A DNA stretch of 64,000 nucleotides from Micromonospora coerulea (GCF_016598485.1 NZ_JAEMUW010000018.1:90986-154985); one strand, 5' to 3'. Positions 1-7,652 are shown, numbered from the stretch's first letter. The notes: a model not told the origin generated them from the letters alone. A program made the numbers and translations.

Positions 1-84
1 CTGTTCGAGGAGCCCGGCACCCTCGAACAGGTCGCCGACCATGCCGCCACCTGGTTCGCCACCCGACTCGCCGTCCCCGCCTGA
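1..84 (+). CDS. C-terminal end of an alpha/beta-hydrolase (dienelactone-hydrolase-like), partial
   Basis: The window opens inside a reading frame that gives 27 residues (LFEEPGTLEQVADHAATWF then ATRLAVPA) and stops with TGA. A short LFEEPG followed by an amphipathic helix ending in WF is typical of the last helix of dienelactone-hydrolase-like alpha/beta hydrolases, some of which are fused to phosphoribosyltransferases in actinobacteria. The catalytic residues lie upstream, outside the window, so the family assignment is an inference from the tail only. Confidence 0.5.
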   Translation: MFEEPGTLEQVADHAATWFATRLAVPA

Positions 85-100
85 CCGGCCGCTGCCGGCC

Positions 101-180
101 CGGCTCAGCCCGCGGTGCGCCGGGTCAGCTCGGGGTGCGCCGGCTCAGCCCGCGGTGCGCCGGGTCAGCTCGGGGTGCGC
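101..180. repeat. Two perfect 40-bp tandem repeats (four 20-bp half-units)
   Basis: Positions 101-140 and 141-180 are identical. Each 40-mer is itself two diverged 20-bp units, both ending in GGTGCGC, and weaker copies of the unit continue to about 240. The array sits between two convergent genes and runs up to the stop codon of the exporter gene. It probably arose by replication slippage; no coding role is evident. Confidence 0.85.
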
Positions 181-224
181 CGGCTCGGGCGGCGGGTGGG
201 CCGGCCAACCAGCGGTGGGCCGGC

Positions 225-1364
225 TCAGCCGGCGGCGGGCTGGGCGGGCGGCGTGGGCGGCGACGGCTGCGGGTGGCGCTGGACGGTGTCGATGACGCGC
301 CAGGTCACGGCGGCGATCGGGACCGAGACGAAGGCGCCGGCGATGCCGCCGATCAGCGTCCCGGCGGTGACCACGACCAGGATGACGGCGGGATGCAGCT
401 GCACCTGACGCTTCATGATCAACGGCTCCAGCAGGTTGCCCTCGATCTGCTGGACGGTGATCACCGCGGCCAGGGTGAGCAGCGCGGTGGTCGGGCCGTT
501 CGCGGCGAGGGCGACCAGCACCGCCACCGCGCCGGCCACCGTCGCACCGATGATCGGCACGAACCCGCCGAGGAAGGTGATCAGGGCCAGTGGCAGCGCC
601 AGCGGCACCCCGAGGAGCACCAGCGCCAGCCCGATACCGAGGGCGTCGATCGCCGCGATGATCATCGTGCCGCGGCTGTACGAGCCGAGGGTCCGCCAGC
701 CCACCCGGCCCGCCTCCTCGGTGACCGCCCGGTTCGGGCCGGTCATCCGGCGCAGCACCCAGTGCCACATCGACCGGCCGTCCTTGAGCAGGAAGAAGAG
801 CAGCACCAGCGCCAGCAGCACCGAACCGGCCACCTCGGCGACGGTACGCGCCCCGCCCACCGGGTCCGGGGTGCTGCCGCTGAGCCCGTCCCTGGTCTGC
901 TGGATCAGCCGGTCCAGCTGGGCGTCGGTGATGGGCAGGGTGGAGGTGACGAAGTCGCGGCTGCGTTCCATACCCTGGTCGAGCTGCTGGCTCAGCTCCC
1001 CGAACTGGCTCGCGGTCAGGTTCCACACCAGCACGCCCACCCCGACCAGCACGCCGAGCAGCAGCAGGATGCTGAGCAGGGCGGCGAGCGCCGACGGCAC
1101 CCGCAGCCGGCGCAGCAGGAGCAGCACCGGGTCGAGCAGCGCAGTGAGGAAGAGCGTCCCGGCCAGCGCGATGGCCAGCGGCGCCAGCAGCACGGCCACC
1201 TTGCCCAGCAGCCACAGCCCGGCGATCACCACCACCAGGCAGGCGCTCCAGGTCACCGCGGTCCGGACCGGCCAGGGCAGCCCGGCCCACGCCTGTCGGG
1301 GCCCCGCCGCGCGGGCGCGCTCCACCGTCGCCTCGGGCCTCAGCCCGGCATCGTCCTCGATCAC
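225..1364 (-). CDS. AI-2E family transporter (TqsA/PerM-like membrane protein)
   Basis: Predicted 379-residue polytopic inner-membrane protein of the AI-2E/PerM family, whose members export small molecules or act as ion exchangers. The order is typical: hydrophobic hairpins near residues 30-90 (AVLLAPLAIALAGTLFLTAL), a soluble middle section with LDRLIQQTRDG, then six or seven membrane segments with FLGGFVPIIGATVAG and the family signature QQIEGNLLEPLIM near residue 315. The GTG start at 1364 is chosen because GGAGG stands 5 nt upstream; the frame stays open further upstream but that extension has no transporter-like sequence. The proline-rich C-terminus ends in the tandem-repeat region. Substrate unknown. 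Confidence 0.88.
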   Translation of the reverse strand: MIEDDAGLRPEATVERARAAGPRQAWAGLPWPVRTAVTWSACLVVVIAGLWLLGKVAVLLAPLAIALAGTLFLTALLDPVLLLLRRLRVPSALAALLSILLLLGVLVGVGVLVWNLTASQFGELSQQLDQGMERSRDFVTSTLPITDAQLDRLIQQTRDGLSGSTPDPVGGARTVAEVAGSVLLALVLLFFLLKDGRSMWHWVLRRMTGPNRAVTEEAGRVGWRTLGSYSRGTMIIAAIDALGIGLALVLLGVPLALPLALITFLGGFVPIIGATVAGAVAVLVALAANGPTTALLTLAAVITVQQIEGNLLEPLIMKRQVQLHPAVILVVVTAGTLIGGIAGAFVSVPIAAVTWRVIDTVQRHPQPSPPTPPAQPAAG

Positions 1365-1707
1365 GTCGACCTCCTCGATCGTGGCCGCTCGATACCCGCC
1401 CCGCCCCGATCCAACACCCCACCCCTCACCGAGCCGCCGCCCCACCTCGCCGCAGTTTCCATGAATGAGGGGCTTTCCCGCACAGCAAAGCCACTGATTT
1501 CGTGAATGTGTGCGGGTCTTGGGGTGGGGGGAGGCGGGGGCAGTGTCGGTGCGGCCGGGGTGAGCGGCGACCTGCGACGAGGTGACGGCAGGGTGAGCCC
1601 TTTCGGCGCGAGTCGGAGGGATCGACCGCTTGTCCCCGGGGCGGTTCGGGGTGCGTTTGTGCTCTCGGCCCGAGGGAAGGCATGACGGCAACGAAGGGAG
1701 ATCCAAC
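1365..1707. promoter_or_regulatory. Divergent intergenic region with overlapping inverted repeats
   Basis: This 343-nt gap separates the exporter gene from the small antitoxin-like gene. At 1471-1516 lies a locally AT-richer stretch with two mutually exclusive hairpins: GGCTTT (1471-1476) with AAAGCC (1487-1492), and CCCGCACA (1477-1484) with TGTGCGGG (1509-1516). They may be an operator or leader structure for either gene. Long open frames on both strands here have no protein-like features. Confidence 0.35.
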
Positions 1708-1893
1708 ATGAGTGACTTCACGGACAAGGCCCAGGACTTCGCCGACAAGCACGACAAGCAGGTCGACCAGGGACTGGACAAGGCCGGCGAGATGGCCGAC
1801 CAGCGCACCGGCGGCAAGTACGACGAGCAGACCGACAAGGGCGTCGACATGGCGCAGCAGCGGACCGGCGAGGGGGACACCGACCAGCGCTGA
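1708..1893 (+). CDS. Small Rv0909/MT0933-type antitoxin-family protein
   Basis: A 61-residue, very hydrophilic acidic protein (MSDFTDKAQDFADKHDKQV...) made of D/K/Q-rich amphipathic helices with the repeated idea DxADKHDxQVDxGLDKAG. This matches the MT0933-like antitoxin family (PF14013) widespread in actinobacteria; Rv0909 of M. tuberculosis is paired with toxin Rv0910. No SRPBCC-type toxin gene adjoins it here, so either it is an orphan or the family has a general stress role. ATG at 1708 follows AGGGAG at a suitable distance. A strong hairpin follows the stop. Confidence 0.75.
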   Translation: MSDFTDKAQDFADKHDKQVDQGLDKAGEMADQRTGGKYDEQTDKGVDMAQQRTGEGDTDQR

Positions 1894-1900
1894 CGTCACC

Positions 1901-1939
1901 GCGCTCCCGGACCGCCGCACCCCGGTGGTCCGGGAGCGC
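1901..1939 (+). terminator. Rho-independent-type hairpin after the antitoxin-like gene
   Basis: A 13-bp perfect stem (GCGCTCCCGGACC at 1901-1913 with its complement at 1927-1939) with a 13-nt loop, followed by CGTTTCC. It starts 7 nt after the stop codon. There is little T-tract, as is common in high-GC actinobacteria. Confidence 0.7.
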
Positions 1940-1976
1940 CGTTTCCATCCCCGGCAATCGGGGACCGGGGAGGCGG

Positions 1977-2117
1977 ATGGACGCCGACGGCGTGACCGGC
2001 GGGGCGCAGTGGCGGCTGCACGTGGATCCGACGCGGTGCATCGGCTCGGGGCATCTGCGCCGGCACATCGTGGTGTCCGACGTGGAGAGTTTCCGCCGGA
2101 TCGCGCCGGAGGGGTGA
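1977..2117 (+). pseudogene. Frameshifted, truncated ferredoxin (3Fe-4S/4Fe-4S type)
   Basis: The frame from ATG 1977 reads WRLHVDPTRCIGSG, the usual start of small P450-partner ferredoxins, with the first cluster Cys at 2037-2039. One base later than expected (one extra base around 2049-2052) the other frame continues ICAGTS, placing the second Cys (2056-2058) out of frame. So CIGSG-ICAG, the normal CxxxxxC motif, is split by a +1 frameshift. The remaining sequence has none of the later cysteines and stops at 2117. I read it as the decayed N-terminal third of a ferredoxin gene; no cytochrome P450 gene lies nearby. A sequencing error could explain the shift but not the missing C-terminus. Confidence 0.6.
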
Positions 2118-2124
2118 CGGGTCA

Positions 2125-3027
2125 TCAGCCCGGGTAGCGGACCCCGTTGAGGTTCACCCGCAGGCTGAACAGCGAGCTGGAGGCGCAGATGTAGAGCTGG
2201 TTGCGCTTCGGGCCGCCGAAGGTGAAGTTGGCGACCACCTCGGGCAGGTGCAGCTTGCCCAGCAGGGTGCCGTCCGGGTCGAAGCAGTGCAGCCCGTCGT
2301 GCGCGGCGACCCAGACCCGCCCGGCCTCGTCGAGCCGTACGCCGTCGAAGGAGCCGGCGTCGCAGGTGGCGAAGACCTCCCCGCCGCGCAGCGTGCCGCT
2401 CTCGGTCACCGTGAACCGGCGCAGGTGCCGGGCCCGGGTGTCGACCACGTAGAGGGTCGACTCGTCGGCGCTGAAGGCGAGGCCGTTGGGCTGCCCGAAG
2501 TCGTCGGCGACCATCCGCACCTCGCCGCCGTGCGGGTCCACCCGGTAGACGTGGTTGCCGCCGATCTCGCTCTCGCCCCGGTGCCCTTCGTAGTCGCTGT
2601 CGATGCCGTAGCTGGGGTCGGTGAACCAGATCGAACGGTCGGAGTGCTCGACCACGTCGTTGGGGCTGTTGAGCCGGCGGCCTCGCCAGCGGTCGGCGAG
2701 CACGGTGTCGGTGCCGTCCGGCTCGGTCCGGGTGACCCGCCGGTTGCCCTGCTCACAGCTCACGAGCCGGCCCCGCCGGTCGACGGTGTGGCCGTTGGCG
2801 TAGCCGGCGGGCTGACGGAACACTCCGACCTGGCCGGTGGTCTCGTCCCAGCGCAGCAGGCGGTCGTTGGGGATGTCGCTGAAGACCAGGTAGCGGCCGG
2901 CAGGGAACCAGGCCGGGCCCTCCAACCAGCGGCCCCCCGTCCAGAGGCACTGCGTCCACTCGTCGCCGTTGACCCGACGGAACCGCTCGTCGAGCACCTC
3001 GAACCGCGTCCTGAACCGCTCGGTCAT
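2125..3027 (-). CDS. SMP-30/gluconolactonase/LRE family protein
   Basis: 300 residues, the usual length of a six-bladed SMP-30 propeller lactonase. Metal-site landmarks are present: the blade-1 Glu in LEGPAWFP (about residue 36), the Asn in LNSPNDVV (about 119) and the DxxxxxYVVDT blade with NGLAFSADE before it (about 180-195). Such enzymes hydrolyse sugar lactones such as gluconolactone with a bound divalent cation. It stands alone: a dead ferredoxin gene lies downstream and an Lrp-type fragment lies divergently upstream. Cytoplasmic, no signal peptide. Substrate cannot be set from sequence. Confidence 0.85.
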   Translation of the reverse strand: MTERFRTRFEVLDERFRRVNGDEWTQCLWTGGRWLEGPAWFPAGRYLVFSDIPNDRLLRWDETTGQVGVFRQPAGYANGHTVDRRGRLVSCEQGNRRVTRTEPDGTDTVLADRWRGRRLNSPNDVVEHSDRSIWFTDPSYGIDSDYEGHRGESEIGGNHVYRVDPHGGEVRMVADDFGQPNGLAFSADESTLYVVDTRARHLRRFTVTESGTLRGGEVFATCDAGSFDGVRLDEAGRVWVAAHDGLHCFDPDGTLLGKLHLPEVVANFTFGGPKRNQLYICASSSLFSLRVNLNGVRYPG

Positions 3028-3079
3028 CTACGCCTCCGTGGCTGTACGTCGTTCGGCCTTCGCTGGCCCCGCCTCGCTG

Positions 3080-3229
3080 CTTGTCAAGATCCGGGTCGGT
3101 ACGCCCGAGCAACTCCAGGCCACCCTGCGCGGGCTCTTCCAGGTGGACGGCGTCACCGGCACCCGGACCATCGTGGTGCTGGAGACCTTCTTCGACCGGC
3201 CGCTCGACCCGCGCCCGCCGAGCCCCTGA
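3080..3229 (+). pseudogene. C-terminal fragment of an Lrp/AsnC-family regulator
   Basis: The open frame ending at 3229 reads LVKIRVGTPEQLQATLRG then LFQVDGVTGTRTIVVLETF, which fits the second half of the RAM (ligand-binding) domain of Lrp/AsnC regulators, where a helix is followed by the strand GVxxTxTxIVL. The N-terminal helix-turn-helix is absent: upstream sequence to the divergent gene at 3027 has no related coding sequence. It is therefore a 5'-truncated remnant, about 45 residues of what is normally 150. Confidence 0.55.
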
Positions 3230-3238
3230 CGCGGCGGT

Positions 3239-3264
3239 GGCCACGCCCCTGGACGGGCGTGGCC
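3239..3264. terminator. Bidirectional hairpin between the Lrp fragment and the hemerythrin gene
   Basis: GGCCACGCCC (3239-3248) pairs perfectly with GGGCGTGGCC (3255-3264) across a 6-nt loop, between convergent units. Confidence 0.6.
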
Positions 3265-3286
3265 ATCGGACGACCGGAGATCGGGA

Positions 3287-3883
3287 CTACTTCTTGCGCA
3301 GCTCCGCCATCGAGGTGGGACGGCCGGCCAGCGCGTCCCGCATCCGGTCCACCAGGCCGGCGCCGGGGGCGAGCATCTTGTTCGCCGGCGGGTGGTCCGG
3401 GGCGGCCGGGTGGGGTCGGGTCGGGGCGGACTTCTTCGCCTTCTCCACCTTGCCGGCCAGCTCGACCAGCTCCTCGCGGGCGACGGCGGCGCGCAGCCGG
3501 GGGAACAGATCCCCCTCCTCGTCCTGCACGTGGTGGCGGATGGTGGCGGTCAGGTGGCTGAGCAGCTCGTCGAAGCGGGAGTCGGAGGGATCCACCGACT
3601 CCAGCTCCTTCATGGTCCGCTCGGCGTCGGCGTGCTCCGAGATCTCGTGCTCGGCGACCTGGTCCCCGTCGGGCAGCGCCTTGCGGGCGGCCGGGTAGAC
3701 GTACGCCTCCTCGGCGACGGAGTGGCGGACCAGCTCGGCGATCACCACATCGGCGAGCTGGCGGCGGTGCTCCGGCGTCCCCTGTCGGCTCTCCAGCTCG
3801 ACGAAGATCGCCTCCACCTCGCGGTGGTCGGTCATCAGAACGTCGACGACGTCCTGGCCGGTCCTGGTTTGTGCGTCGGTCAT
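3287..3883 (-). CDS. Hemerythrin HHE cation-binding domain protein
   Basis: 198 residues. The four-helix HHE domain occupies residues 10-145 with the expected ligand positions: MTDHREVEAIF (helix 1 His/Glu), VRHSVAEE (helix 2), VAEHEISEHADAE (helix 3) and IRHHVQDEEGDLFP (helix 4). These motifs bind a non-haem di-iron centre used in oxygen or NO sensing, iron handling or redox stress defence. The C-terminal 50 residues are basic and Pro/Ala-rich, a tail common in actinobacterial members, ending MAELRKK. Monocistronic, with terminators on both sides. Ligand and partner unknown. Confidence 0.9.
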   Translation of the reverse strand: MTDAQTRTGQDVVDVLMTDHREVEAIFVELESRQGTPEHRRQLADVVIAELVRHSVAEEAYVYPAARKALPDGDQVAEHEISEHADAERTMKELESVDPSDSRFDELLSHLTATIRHHVQDEEGDLFPRLRAAVAREELVELAGKVEKAKKSAPTRPHPAAPDHPPANKMLAPGAGLVDRMRDALAGRPTSMAELRKK

Positions 3884-4091
3884 CTCTGCCCCTTACCGGT
3901 GCGGTCGGTTCGGCCTGCCGGGGCATTACCCCTCGCTCGCCGGTCGAACCAACGACCACTGGTGAATTCGGTCCAGCCGCAGCCGGCGGCGCGCCGCTAC
4001 CGCCTCGCGCTAACCTGCGCGTCAGGACCCGGGGCGGTGCCTGGTGATGCGTGGGACGCGCGCAGCGCGCCCCACCCGCCAGGAGGAACAT

Positions 4092-5348
4092 GTGACCTTC
4101 CGTACCAGCCGCAGGCTGCTCGCCCCGGTGATCGCCGGGGCGGTGGCCGGGGCGGTGGCCGCCGCCGGACTGATCCTGCCCAACCGGATGAGGCAGGCGG
4201 ACGCCGGGCCGGACGAGAGCCGGGCCCGCAACGTCATCCTGATCAACGGTGACGGCATGGCCGCCGCCCAGCGCGAGGCCGCCCGCCTCCACCTCGTCGG
4301 CCTCGACGGTCAGCTCACCATGGACGAGCTGCCCGTGTCCGGCCAGCTCACCACGAGCCCGAACGACCCGAAGACTCCGGTCACCGACTCCGCCGCCGCG
4401 GCCACCGCCTGGGCCACCGGCGAGCGGACGTACAACGGCGCGATCAGCGTGGACGTCGACGGCAACCCGCTGCCCACCCTCGGCGCCCGGGCGAAGGCGG
4501 CCGGCAGGGCCACCGGCCTGGTCACCACCGCCCAGGTGACCGACGCCAGTCCGGCGGCCTTCTTCGCCAACACGGCGAACCGCTCCGACCAGGACGAGAT
4601 CGCCCGGCAGTACCTCGAGGTGACCAGGCCGGACGTCATCCTGGGCGGCGGCGAGGACTGGTGGCTGCCCGCGGGAGTCGCCGGCGCGTACCCGGACCGG
4701 CCGGCCGAGGACCGGGCCGAGGCGAGCAGGGGCACCAAGGGTGACCTGATCACCGAGGCCGAGGCCAGGGGCTACCAGTACGTCTCCACCGCCGACCAGC
4801 TCCAGGCGGCCAAGGGCGGCAGGTTGCTCGGGCTCTTCGCCAACGAGGAGCTGTTCCAGCCGCGCCGCGAGGGTGCGGGCGGCCGTTACGACCCGCCGGC
4901 CAGCCTCGCCACGATGACCGCCAAGGCACTGTCCGCCCTGTCCACCAACAGCAGGGGCTTCTTCCTGCTCGTCGAGGAGGAGGGCATCGACGGGTTCGCG
5001 CACGTCAACGACGGCGTCGGGATGCTCCAGGCCCTCGGCGAGCTGGACCGGGCCGTCGCGGTCGCCCGCGACTATGCGGCCACCCATCCGGACACCCTGG
5101 TCGTGGTGACCGGTGACCACGAGTGCGGCGGCCTGACCATCGAGGACACCGGCACCGCCGACGAGTCCGGCGAGGGCCCCTTCCCGATCAAGGGCAGCAG
5201 CCTGACCTTCACCCTGGACTGGACCACCAGCGGCCACACCGGCGTCGACGTCCCGGTCACCGCCTACGGCCCGCTGGCGGAGCGGTTCACCGGCAAGCAC
5301 CCGAACACCCACGTGCACGACGTGCTCGCCCGGATCCTCACCCGCTGA
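4092..5348 (+). CDS. Secreted alkaline phosphatase (PhoA superfamily)
   Basis: 418 residues from the GTG at 4092, chosen because AGGAGG sits 5 nt upstream (4081-4086). An N-terminal signal/anchor (residues 8-28, Ala/Gly/Val-rich, after SRR) indicates export. Catalytic landmarks of the PF00245 family are clear: metal-binding Asp in LINGDGM (about residue 47), nucleophile Ser in VTDSAAAATAWATG (about 100), Asp/Glu metal ligands in EEEGIDGFAH (about 298) and TGDHECGG (about 343), and the late His in TSGHTGVDVPV (about 387). The enzyme hydrolyses phosphomonoesters with two Zn and usually one Mg, typically for phosphate scavenging. No obvious PHO box was identified upstream. Confidence 0.9.
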   Translation: MTFRTSRRLLAPVIAGAVAGAVAAAGLILPNRMRQADAGPDESRARNVILINGDGMAAAQREAARLHLVGLDGQLTMDELPVSGQLTTSPNDPKTPVTDSAAAATAWATGERTYNGAISVDVDGNPLPTLGARAKAAGRATGLVTTAQVTDASPAAFFANTANRSDQDEIARQYLEVTRPDVILGGGEDWWLPAGVAGAYPDRPAEDRAEASRGTKGDLITEAEARGYQYVSTADQLQAAKGGRLLGLFANEELFQPRREGAGGRYDPPASLATMTAKALSALSTNSRGFFLLVEEEGIDGFAHVNDGVGMLQALGELDRAVAVARDYAATHPDTLVVVTGDHECGGLTIEDTGTADESGEGPFPIKGSSLTFTLDWTTSGHTGVDVPVTAYGPLAERFTGKHPNTHVHDVLARILTR

Positions 5349-5385
5349 CGCCCCGACCGGGGCTTACCGACCGGACCGGGCTCGC

Positions 5386-5413
5386 CGCCCCGACCCGGCG
5401 GGAGGCCGGGGCG
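5386..5413. terminator. Hairpin between convergent phosphatase and HAD genes
   Basis: CGCCCCG (5386-5392) pairs with CGGGGCG (5407-5413), with partial extra pairing inside. Modest support; position between convergent stops makes termination plausible. Confidence 0.4.
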
Positions 5414-5430
5414 CCTCCGGCAGCGGTAGC

Positions 5431-6096
5431 TCAGCCGCGCAGCAGGGCGGGCAGCTCGGCGAGAGTGGCGAGCGCGGGGCCGTTCCAGGCCGGGTCGCTG
5501 TCGTTGTGCTCGATGGTCCGCAGCACCGTCATGCCGACCCCGGACGCGCCGGCCAGCTCGCCGTCGGCGCCGTCCCCCACGTAGACGCAGTCGGCCGGCG
5601 CGACGCCCAGCCGCTCGGCGGCGGTGCGGTAGATCGCCGGATCGGGCTTGGCCACGCCGATCTCGCAGGAGAAGACCGCCACGTCCAGCCGGCGGGCGAG
5701 CGCGCTCGCCGGCCATGCCTCGCAGGTCTCCGACGTGGCGTTGCTGATCAGGGCCAGCGGGTGGCCGGCGGCCCGCAGCGCGTCGAGCGCGTCCAGGGTG
5801 ACCGGTGACACCGAGGCCAGGACGCGGCGGGCCAACGCCCGCCGGTGTGCCCCGGCCCGGGCCACCGCCTCGGCCGAGGGCGTGCCGCCGAGCCGCCCGG
5901 CGAGGATCCGGACGGTCTCCTCCACGTCCCAGCGGACCAGCCGGTCCCGCCAGGTGGCGTGGTACGCGGCGACCAGGGCGGCCGGCTCCACCCCGACCAG
6001 CACGGCCATCTCGCCGACCACCCGGTCTCGCTCGTCGTCGGCGCCGAGCACGAGGGTGTGGTACAGGTCGAAGATCACCGGCCGTGGCACCTCCAC
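5431..6096 (-). CDS. HAD-superfamily hydrolase, subfamily IA
   Basis: 221 residues with the HAD motif order: motif I FDLYHTLV (residues 9-16), motif II ALISNATS (about 118), motif III Lys in GVAKPDPAIY (about 152), motif IV VYVGDGADGELAGA (about 175). Motif I reads DLYHT where phosphatases usually have DxDGT, so the second Asp (general acid) is Tyr; this DLYHT/DLFHT variant occurs in a known HAD branch and may mean altered chemistry or weak phosphatase activity. A helical cap follows motif I. Cytoplasmic; substrate unknown. Confidence 0.8.
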   Translation of the reverse strand: MEVPRPVIFDLYHTLVLGADDERDRVVGEMAVLVGVEPAALVAAYHATWRDRLVRWDVEETVRILAGRLGGTPSAEAVARAGAHRRALARRVLASVSPVTLDALDALRAAGHPLALISNATSETCEAWPASALARRLDVAVFSCEIGVAKPDPAIYRTAAERLGVAPADCVYVGDGADGELAGASGVGMTVLRTIEHNDSDPAWNGPALATLAELPALLRG

Positions 6097-6184
6097 AGGC
6101 TACCGCCGCCGTCACGAGGGCCTTGACGTTGGTCGACCTGCGCGCCAGGCGCCCGGCCCGAAACGGTCCTGAGCCGGACACGGC

Positions 6185-6221
6185 GAAGGGCCGGTCTCCC
6201 GCTCAAGGAGACCGGCCCTTC
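6185..6221. terminator. Strong hairpin between the HAD and C39-peptidase genes
   Basis: A 14-bp perfect stem (GAAGGGCCGGTCTC at 6185-6198 with 6208-6221) and a 9-nt loop. It lies 18 nt past the stop of the leftward peptidase gene. Confidence 0.75.
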
Positions 6222-6239
6222 GGCGGTCGTGCTCGTGGG

Positions 6240-6890
6240 TCAGGAGCTGTAACCGCGGCCCGCAACCCAGTTGGCCAGTTCGGTCACGTCCATCCAGTAC
6301 TCCGGCTCGGCCGGGCTGGCCGGGTCGGCGATCATAACGGTGTTGCCGTCGTCCTTGTACTCCACGACGGTCACGTAGTGACCGGGGAAGCCGTGCTGGA
6401 CGCCGTCGACGTCCACCGCGTAACCCAGCGCGTTGGCGACGACCGGGCGACCGGCGTCCACCGCCGTCTTGACGTCGTTCCGCAGGCGCTCGACCTGCTC
6501 CTTGGTGGCCACGTCGTCCCGGATCTCGGTGGTCTTGTACTTGCCACCGGTGTAATCGTTCAGCACCCGGGTGATGTCGAAGGCCGAATCGGTGCCGTTC
6601 TCGGTCGTGCCGAGCTTCTGCGCCAGTTCGTCCAGGCTGACGAACTTGCCCTCAGCCGACAGCGCCATCGCGGTCGACGTCGGGCCGCAGTAGTAGAAGT
6701 TCGGCTGCGCCTCGTACTGATAGTTGGCGCGGCGCTCGCCCTTGCCGTTGTTCTTGTCGGCGGTCACCGAGCCGACCGACTTGGCCTGCGCCGGGGCGAC
6801 CTGCGCGGCCACGGCGGGACCGGCGATGACACCACCGGACATGATCAGGCCGGCGACGGACAGCATGCAGTTACGCATGATCGTGTTCAT
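6240..6890 (-). CDS. Secreted C39-like papain-fold cysteine peptidase
   Basis: 216 residues from ATG 6890, with GGAG 8 nt upstream; the frame runs open for 60 codons more but without a signal peptide. Residues 1-30 form a signal peptide (CMLSVAGLIMSGGVIAGPAVA). Catalytic Cys is in FYYCGPTSTAMAL (about residue 68), His in GFPGHYVTVVEY (about 168) and Asp in MIADPASPAEPEY (about 187), the order expected of Peptidase_C39_2 (PF13529). With no ABC transporter or bacteriocin precursor nearby it is not a bacteriocin maturation peptidase; an extracellular or wall-associated role is more likely. Basic Lys/Asn use is a little higher than in neighbours. Confidence 0.85.
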   Translation of the reverse strand: MNTIMRNCMLSVAGLIMSGGVIAGPAVAAQVAPAQAKSVGSVTADKNNGKGERRANYQYEAQPNFYYCGPTSTAMALSAEGKFVSLDELAQKLGTTENGTDSAFDITRVLNDYTGGKYKTTEIRDDVATKEQVERLRNDVKTAVDAGRPVVANALGYAVDVDGVQHGFPGHYVTVVEYKDDGNTVMIADPASPAEPEYWMDVTELANWVAGRGYSS

Positions 6891-7126
6891 GTCGAAGCTC
6901 CATTCGGGGGTTGACGGCTCCGGGATACGGAGGCGCAGCACCGGGAGTGGCGCTCGGCTTCTCGGCCGTCGTGCTCGGCCGTCCTGCTCGGTCGTACTGA
7001 GGATGTAACGGCCCTGGTCCTGCCATGATTCCGCCGCCGACGTGACGCGGGCCGCCCGAAAACCGGGCATCCAGGCGGACTGCTCGCGCCGGTGACCCGG
7101 ACCCGGACCGATGTGCCTGATGGGCG

Positions 7127-7166
7127 ATATACCTCAGAGGCATATTTATGACTGACCGGTATACCG
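7127..7166. promoter_or_regulatory. AT-rich palindromes upstream of the C39-like peptidase gene
   Basis: Inside the 327-nt gap at 6891-7217 an AT-rich island holds ATAT-a-CCTC-a-GAGG-c-ATAT (7127-7145), an interrupted palindrome, and the 10-bp perfect palindrome CGGTATACCG (7157-7166). Both stand out from the surrounding GC-rich DNA and look like binding sites for dimeric regulators. They lie about 240-275 nt from the peptidase start, so a long leader or a regulator acting at a distance must be assumed. The rest of the gap (6891-7126) has short GCTCGGCCGTC-type repeats only. Confidence 0.45.
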
Positions 7167-7217
7167 CTCGTGGCGGACCTGATCCGTCGGGGCCAGCTGG
7201 TGCGTGCCGGGCAGCGA

Positions 7218-7652
7218 TCAGGCGGTGCCGGACGCCTCGGCGGCGGGCAGGCTGCCCAGCAGGTGCGTGACGGCGATCTCGATGACCACCCGCGCCGGGT
7301 TGGGCCGCGGCTGGCGGTAGCGCTCGGCGTATCGGCGCTCGGCCTCCGCCACCGACTCCGGGTCGCGGCGGAGCACCGCCCGCCCCTCCACGGTCAGCCA
7401 CCAGCGGCCGTCGACCTGGCAGACCGCGACCGGGGTGCCGTCGGGGCCGGCCGCCGCGACGTGCCGGGCCTTGGCCGAGGTCCCCGAGGTGATCACGCGG
7501 GCCAGCCCGGCCGCCGGATCGAAGGTGACCCCAACCGGTACGACGTGCGGGGTCCCGTCTTCGCGCAGGGTGGTCAGCGTGGCCAGGCGCCGCTCCCGGA
7601 AGAACGCGATGACCCGTTCGTCGTACGCGTCCAACCGGTGGTCGCCCGCCAT
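7218..7652 (-). CDS. Pyridoxamine 5'-phosphate oxidase-like (F420/flavin-dependent) protein
   Basis: 144 residues of the split beta-barrel flavin fold. RLATLTTLREDGTPHVVPV (residues 19-37) is the typical first strand pair and loop of the Rv1155/Rv3369-type actinobacterial group, followed by GTSAKARHVAA and the central VDGRWWLTVEGRAVLRRDPE strands. Members use F420H2 or FMN to reduce small molecules, or bind haem. ATG 7652 directly follows a G-rich tract (GGGGGCGGGAG), so the exact start is not firm. It runs head to tail with the DUF1232 gene upstream. Confidence 0.8.
   Translation of the reverse strand: MAGDHRLDAYDERVIAFFRERRLATLTTLREDGTPHVVPVGVTFDPAAGLARVITSGTSAKARHVAAAGPDGTPVAVCQVDGRWWLTVEGRAVLRRDPESVAEAERRYAERYRQPRPNPARVVIEIAVTHLLGSLPAAEASGTA

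Noticed and set aside
145..1880. Upstream extension of the AI-2E transporter frame to 1880
   Set aside because: The extra 170 codons are unlike any transporter N-terminus and cover the antisense of the antitoxin-like gene; a GTG with a perfect RBS lies at 1364.
3153..5318. 721-codon minus-strand frame
   Set aside because: Antisense of the alkaline phosphatase; low-complexity Gly/Arg/Val, no domain.
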